Virus record (IMG/VR): IMGVR_UViG_3300022752_000370
Coordinates: 1 to 24,853 of that record
Length of the DNA: 24,853 nucleotides
Strand: one strand, 5' to 3'
Source of the DNA: a virus
Each line of letters starts with the position of its first letter. The stretch's first letter is position 1. Positions 23,489 through 24,853 of this stretch are shown one piece after another. The notes beneath the pieces are model-generated. The model searched no databases, was not told the origin of the DNA, and was given only the letters and a program-made list of their open reading frames with translations. The position numbers and the translations under genes are program-made.

Positions 23489-23638
23489 ATGGAAAACGTC
23501 GTGACTGTCTACTTTTCTTCTGACTGCTGTGGATGCGTGATGACTTTCGCTCAGGCCGACTACGGTATCTGTCCTCGCTGCTGCGAACACTGCGGGGTGA
23601 TCGGTGAGGAAGTGATCGAGGACAACGGAGAGTATTGA
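23489..23638 (+). CDS. Small Cys-rich, zinc-ribbon-like protein
   Basis: A 49-aa protein with DCCGCVMTF and GICPRCCEHCG, giving clustered cysteines (CC-x-C early, CPRCCEHC later) that could bind one or two zinc ions. AGGGG lies just before the ATG. It ends with acidic EEVIEDNGEY. No family identified. It has its own promoter and sits in the two-gene module with the 23199 gene. Phage zinc-ribbon miniproteins often bind host RNA polymerase or nucleic acid, but this is only a possibility here. Confidence 0.7.
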   Translation: MENVVTVYFSSDCCGCVMTFAQADYGICPRCCEHCGVIGEEVIEDNGEY

Positions 23639-23647
23639 GAATCGACA

Positions 23648-23687
23648 CAAACCTTGGCTGCGTAAGCACTTACGACGCGGCGGGCCG
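23648..23687 (+). repeat. Post-stop hairpin repeat, copy A
   Basis: Starts 9 nt after a stop codon and contains the inverted repeat CGTAAG-CA-CTTACG plus the tail CGGCGGGCCG. Closely matches copy B at 24502-24545. A further AAGCACTT is at 23719-23726. Confidence 0.7.
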
Positions 23688-23760
23688 CGCAAATTCGACG
23701 CAAGTTCTTTCGTGACAAGCACTTAGGGAAAATCTTGTTTTGGCACGAAAATTGCTTTAA

Positions 23761-23774
23761 CAAACGGTGTGCCA
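23761..23774 (+). repeat. Repeat CAAACGGTGTGCCA, copy A
   Basis: Identical to 24600-24613. Both lie between the post-stop hairpin and a TTGCAA/TATAAT promoter. Confidence 0.75.
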
Positions 23775-23819
23775 ATCGCATGGAAAAATCTACAAAGTTT
23801 TGTCAAAATTTCTTGACAC

Positions 23820-23835
23820 AAAAATTCGAATTTTT
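23820..23835. promoter_or_regulatory. 16-bp perfect palindrome upstream of a promoter
   Basis: AAAAATTCGAATTTTT, ending 3 nt before the -35 of the promoter at 23839. Could be an operator or UP-element. Confidence 0.5.
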
Positions 23836-23838
23836 CTC

Positions 23839-23867
23839 TTGCAAACTCAAGTAGGGGTAGGTATAAT
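23839..23867 (+). promoter_or_regulatory. Promoter of the TTGCAA / TATAATGTCGATATAAGAA class
   Basis: TTGCAA (23839-23844), 17-nt spacer, TATAAT (23862-23867), followed by GTCGATATAAGAA. The same 19 bases from TATAAT onward recur at 24679. Confidence 0.85.
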
Positions 23868-23906
23868 GTCGATATAAGAAGTAAGAGAGAAAGAGAGAGA
23901 AGAAAA

Positions 23907-24125
23907 ATGAGAAAGCCTCCGAAGACGAAGACGATCAAGGGTAAGATCAACGGTTACGCCTACAAGTGTGGCTTCACGTTCCACCCGCAGACGGATGGGA
24001 CGTATGCTCTGTTCGACATTCATATGGGCTACTATGTTTGCCGTGGCTCGCATGATCGGGTTGTGCAGTTCGTGGTGGATGAATTGTGGGCAAAGTATTA
24101 TCGCATGAATCCTTCCCCCGCATGA
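23907..24125 (+). CDS. Small basic hypothetical protein
   Basis: A 72-aa protein starting MRKPPKTKTIKGKINGYAY, basic at the N-terminus, with CGFTFHPQTDGTYALFDIH and GYYVCRGSHDRVV. The stretch could be a small beta domain that recognises nucleic acid, but no family is recognised. The leader between promoter and ATG is a purine tract (AGAGAGAAAGAGAGAGAAG), which supplies the ribosome site. A TTGACA promoter for the next gene begins 4 nt after its stop. Confidence 0.7.
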   Translation: MRKPPKTKTIKGKINGYAYKCGFTFHPQTDGTYALFDIHMGYYVCRGSHDRVVQFVVDELWAKYYRMNPSPA

Positions 24126-24129
24126 GGGG

Positions 24130-24158
24130 TTGACAGCATTTCTGATTTTTGGTATTCT
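24130..24158 (+). promoter_or_regulatory. Promoter for the 24181 gene
   Basis: TTGACA (24130-24135), 17-nt spacer, TATTCT (24153-24158), beginning 4 nt after the previous stop. Confidence 0.75.
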
Positions 24159-24180
24159 TCACACATACGAAAGGGAAAAT

Positions 24181-24498
24181 ATGACACACTACGAAGCGGT
24201 TCGGATGGTGAACGGTAAGACCAATCGCAAAACTCGTAAGGTTGGCAACAATACCCGTGCAGAGATTCTTGCAGATGGTAGCGTTGGTATCATGCTGCAC
24301 AGTACCTACGTTGTGAAGATTCATCCCGACAATAGTGCTACCCTCAATACGGGGGGATGGTATACTAGCACAACGAAGGATCGAATCAACCAGTATTCAC
24401 CTGTACGGGTGTACCAGAAAAAGGGCGAATGGTTTCTGAATGACGGTACACCATATGAGGATGGCGTGACCGTTACGGATGCAAATTGGATTTGGTGA
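24181..24498 (+). CDS. Phage protein of the LHST/TTKDRIN family, unknown function
   Basis: A 105-aa protein with NNTRAEILADGSVGIMLHST, VVKIHPDNSATLNTGGW, YTSTTKDRIN and VRVYQKKGEWFLNDG. This order occurs in many small phage early proteins of unknown function and is the only recognisable phage-associated family in the right end. AAGGG lies about 6 nt before the ATG. It has its own promoter. It supports the view that this end is phage, not host, DNA. Confidence 0.75.
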   Translation: MTHYEAVRMVNGKTNRKTRKVGNNTRAEILADGSVGIMLHSTYVVKIHPDNSATLNTGGWYTSTTKDRINQYSPVRVYQKKGEWFLNDGTPYEDGVTVTDANWIW

Positions 24499-24501
24499 AC
24501 G

Positions 24502-24545
24502 CAAACCCTTAGCTCGTAAGCACTTGCGACGAGCGGGGCGGGCCG
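24502..24545 (+). repeat. Post-stop hairpin repeat, copy B
   Basis: Begins 3 nt after a stop codon. CGTAAG-CA-CTTGCG can pair with a G:T, flanked by CTCG/CGAG and followed by CGGGGCGGGCCG. Homologous to copy A. Confidence 0.7.
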
Positions 24546-24599
24546 ACTGCGATGTAACTCCTTATGTACCAACATGTTACAGCTAATGCAAACGGTTAG

Positions 24600-24613
24600 C
24601 AAACGGTGTGCCA
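24600..24613 (+). repeat. Repeat CAAACGGTGTGCCA, copy B
   Basis: Identical to 23761-23774, with an extra GCAAACGGT at 24588-24596 just upstream. Confidence 0.75.
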
Positions 24614-24627
24614 CAGCACGCCACAAA

Positions 24628-24645
24628 CCTTACGGTATTGTAAGG
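24628..24645. promoter_or_regulatory. Inverted repeat CCTTAC-N6-GTAAGG before a promoter
   Basis: Six-base arms around a 6-nt loop, ending 11 nt before the -35 of the promoter at 24657. It occupies a position like the palindrome at 23820 but has a different sequence. Confidence 0.4.
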
Positions 24646-24656
24646 AAACTTTTCGC

Positions 24657-24684
24657 TTGCAACCTAAATATCCTTTGGTATAAT
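24657..24684 (+). promoter_or_regulatory. Promoter of the TTGCAA / TATAATGTCGATATAAGAA class, second copy
   Basis: TTGCAA (24657-24662), 16-nt spacer, TATAAT (24679-24684), followed by GTCGATATAAGAA and a purine-rich leader. Confidence 0.85.
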
Positions 24685-24726
24685 GTCGATATAAGAACAA
24701 GAGAAAGAAAAGAAAGAGAGAAAAAG

Positions 24727-24853
24727 ATGTTTGCTAACATGATCGTCCTGAATACCGTTTCTGAACTGACCGAACTGCTCAACAGTGGTTCGCTGGATAC
24801 TCTGGTGAATCGGGTTGCTTTTGCTGGCGATCTGCTGGAAAAGGTTCGTGAGA
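24727..24853 (+). CDS. Partial small protein, paralogue of the 23199 gene
   Basis: The first 42 codons of an ORF that runs off the window. It starts MFANMIVLNTVSELTELLN and includes SLDTLVNRVAFAGDLLEKV; a second in-frame ATG four codons in is also possible. Its alignment to MITFNTRDELVEFLYG, then DTLVGVARIGGELLAEAL, is clear over the first ~40 residues (NT, EL, DTLV, G-x-LL), so the two genes are duplicates. The promoter at 24657 and a purine-rich leader precede it. Confidence 0.7.
   Translation, partial: MFANMIVLNTVSELTELLNSGSLDTLVNRVAFAGDLLEKVRE

Noticed and set aside
23813-23818. TTGACA as the -35 of the 23862 promoter.
   Set aside because: The spacing to TATAAT is 43 nt; TTGCAA at 23839 with 17 nt is the fitting partner.
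23780-23854. 24-aa ORF MEKSTKFCQN in the intergenic region.
   Set aside because: No Shine-Dalgarno, lies upstream of a strong promoter and overlaps the palindrome.

Overview
This window looks like part of a tailed double-stranded DNA phage genome (order Caudoviricetes). A nearly continuous leftward block (bases 27-18960, minus strand) carries the packaging, head and fibre genes: small and large terminase, portal, a protease-scaffold fusion, a decoration protein, the major capsid protein, and three large fibre or adhesin proteins. A rightward block starts at 19051. No integrase, repressor, tRNA, CRISPR array or attachment site was seen, so this may be a lytic phage or an incomplete view of a larger genome. 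The host may be a planctomycete. The best clue is a broken gene at 22552-22880 whose start carries a planctomycete-like LEPR-XLL-type motif (ERLESKALLSV) followed by a subtilase-like NDPYIDKQWGL. A small secreted Tyr/Pro/Val-rich protein at 19421 fits the same host but is weak evidence.

Leftward block. A sigma70-type promoter (18994-19021) reads into a 57-aa ORF, a sigma-factor-like protein with a cysteine cluster, a TTG-started small terminase candidate, GDP-mannose 4,6-dehydratase (gmd), an HNH nuclease, an ERCC4-type nuclease and the large terminase. The four junctions from small terminase to large terminase are all 8-nt ATGNNTAA overlaps, which suggests translational coupling. Portal, protease-scaffold (with a likely nested scaffold start), decoration protein and capsid follow, then an intrinsic terminator at about 8165-8194. 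Beyond it lie two small structural candidates, three fibre genes, and a sulfotransferase-like and a 2-oxoglutarate/Fe(II) oxygenase-like gene placed between fibres.

Rightward block. A small AT-hook DNA-binding protein has its own terminator. It is followed by the secreted protein, GDP-L-fucose synthase (fcl), glucosamine-6-phosphate synthase (glmS) and the LEPR-XLL remnant. gmd and fcl together encode GDP-mannose to GDP-L-fucose, although they lie in divergent transcription units. glmS would feed the UDP-GlcNAc branch. Together with the sulfotransferase and oxygenase, this suggests that the phage invests in glycan or fibre modification.

Right end (about 23140-24853). Base composition shifts to more GC-rich coding. 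Five small genes each have their own promoter. They are laid out as repeated two-gene modules: a long intergenic region with a hairpin just after the preceding stop, a promoter and a gene, then a very short gap, a TTGACA promoter and a second gene. This looks like a phage early or accessory region and is the least described part of the window.
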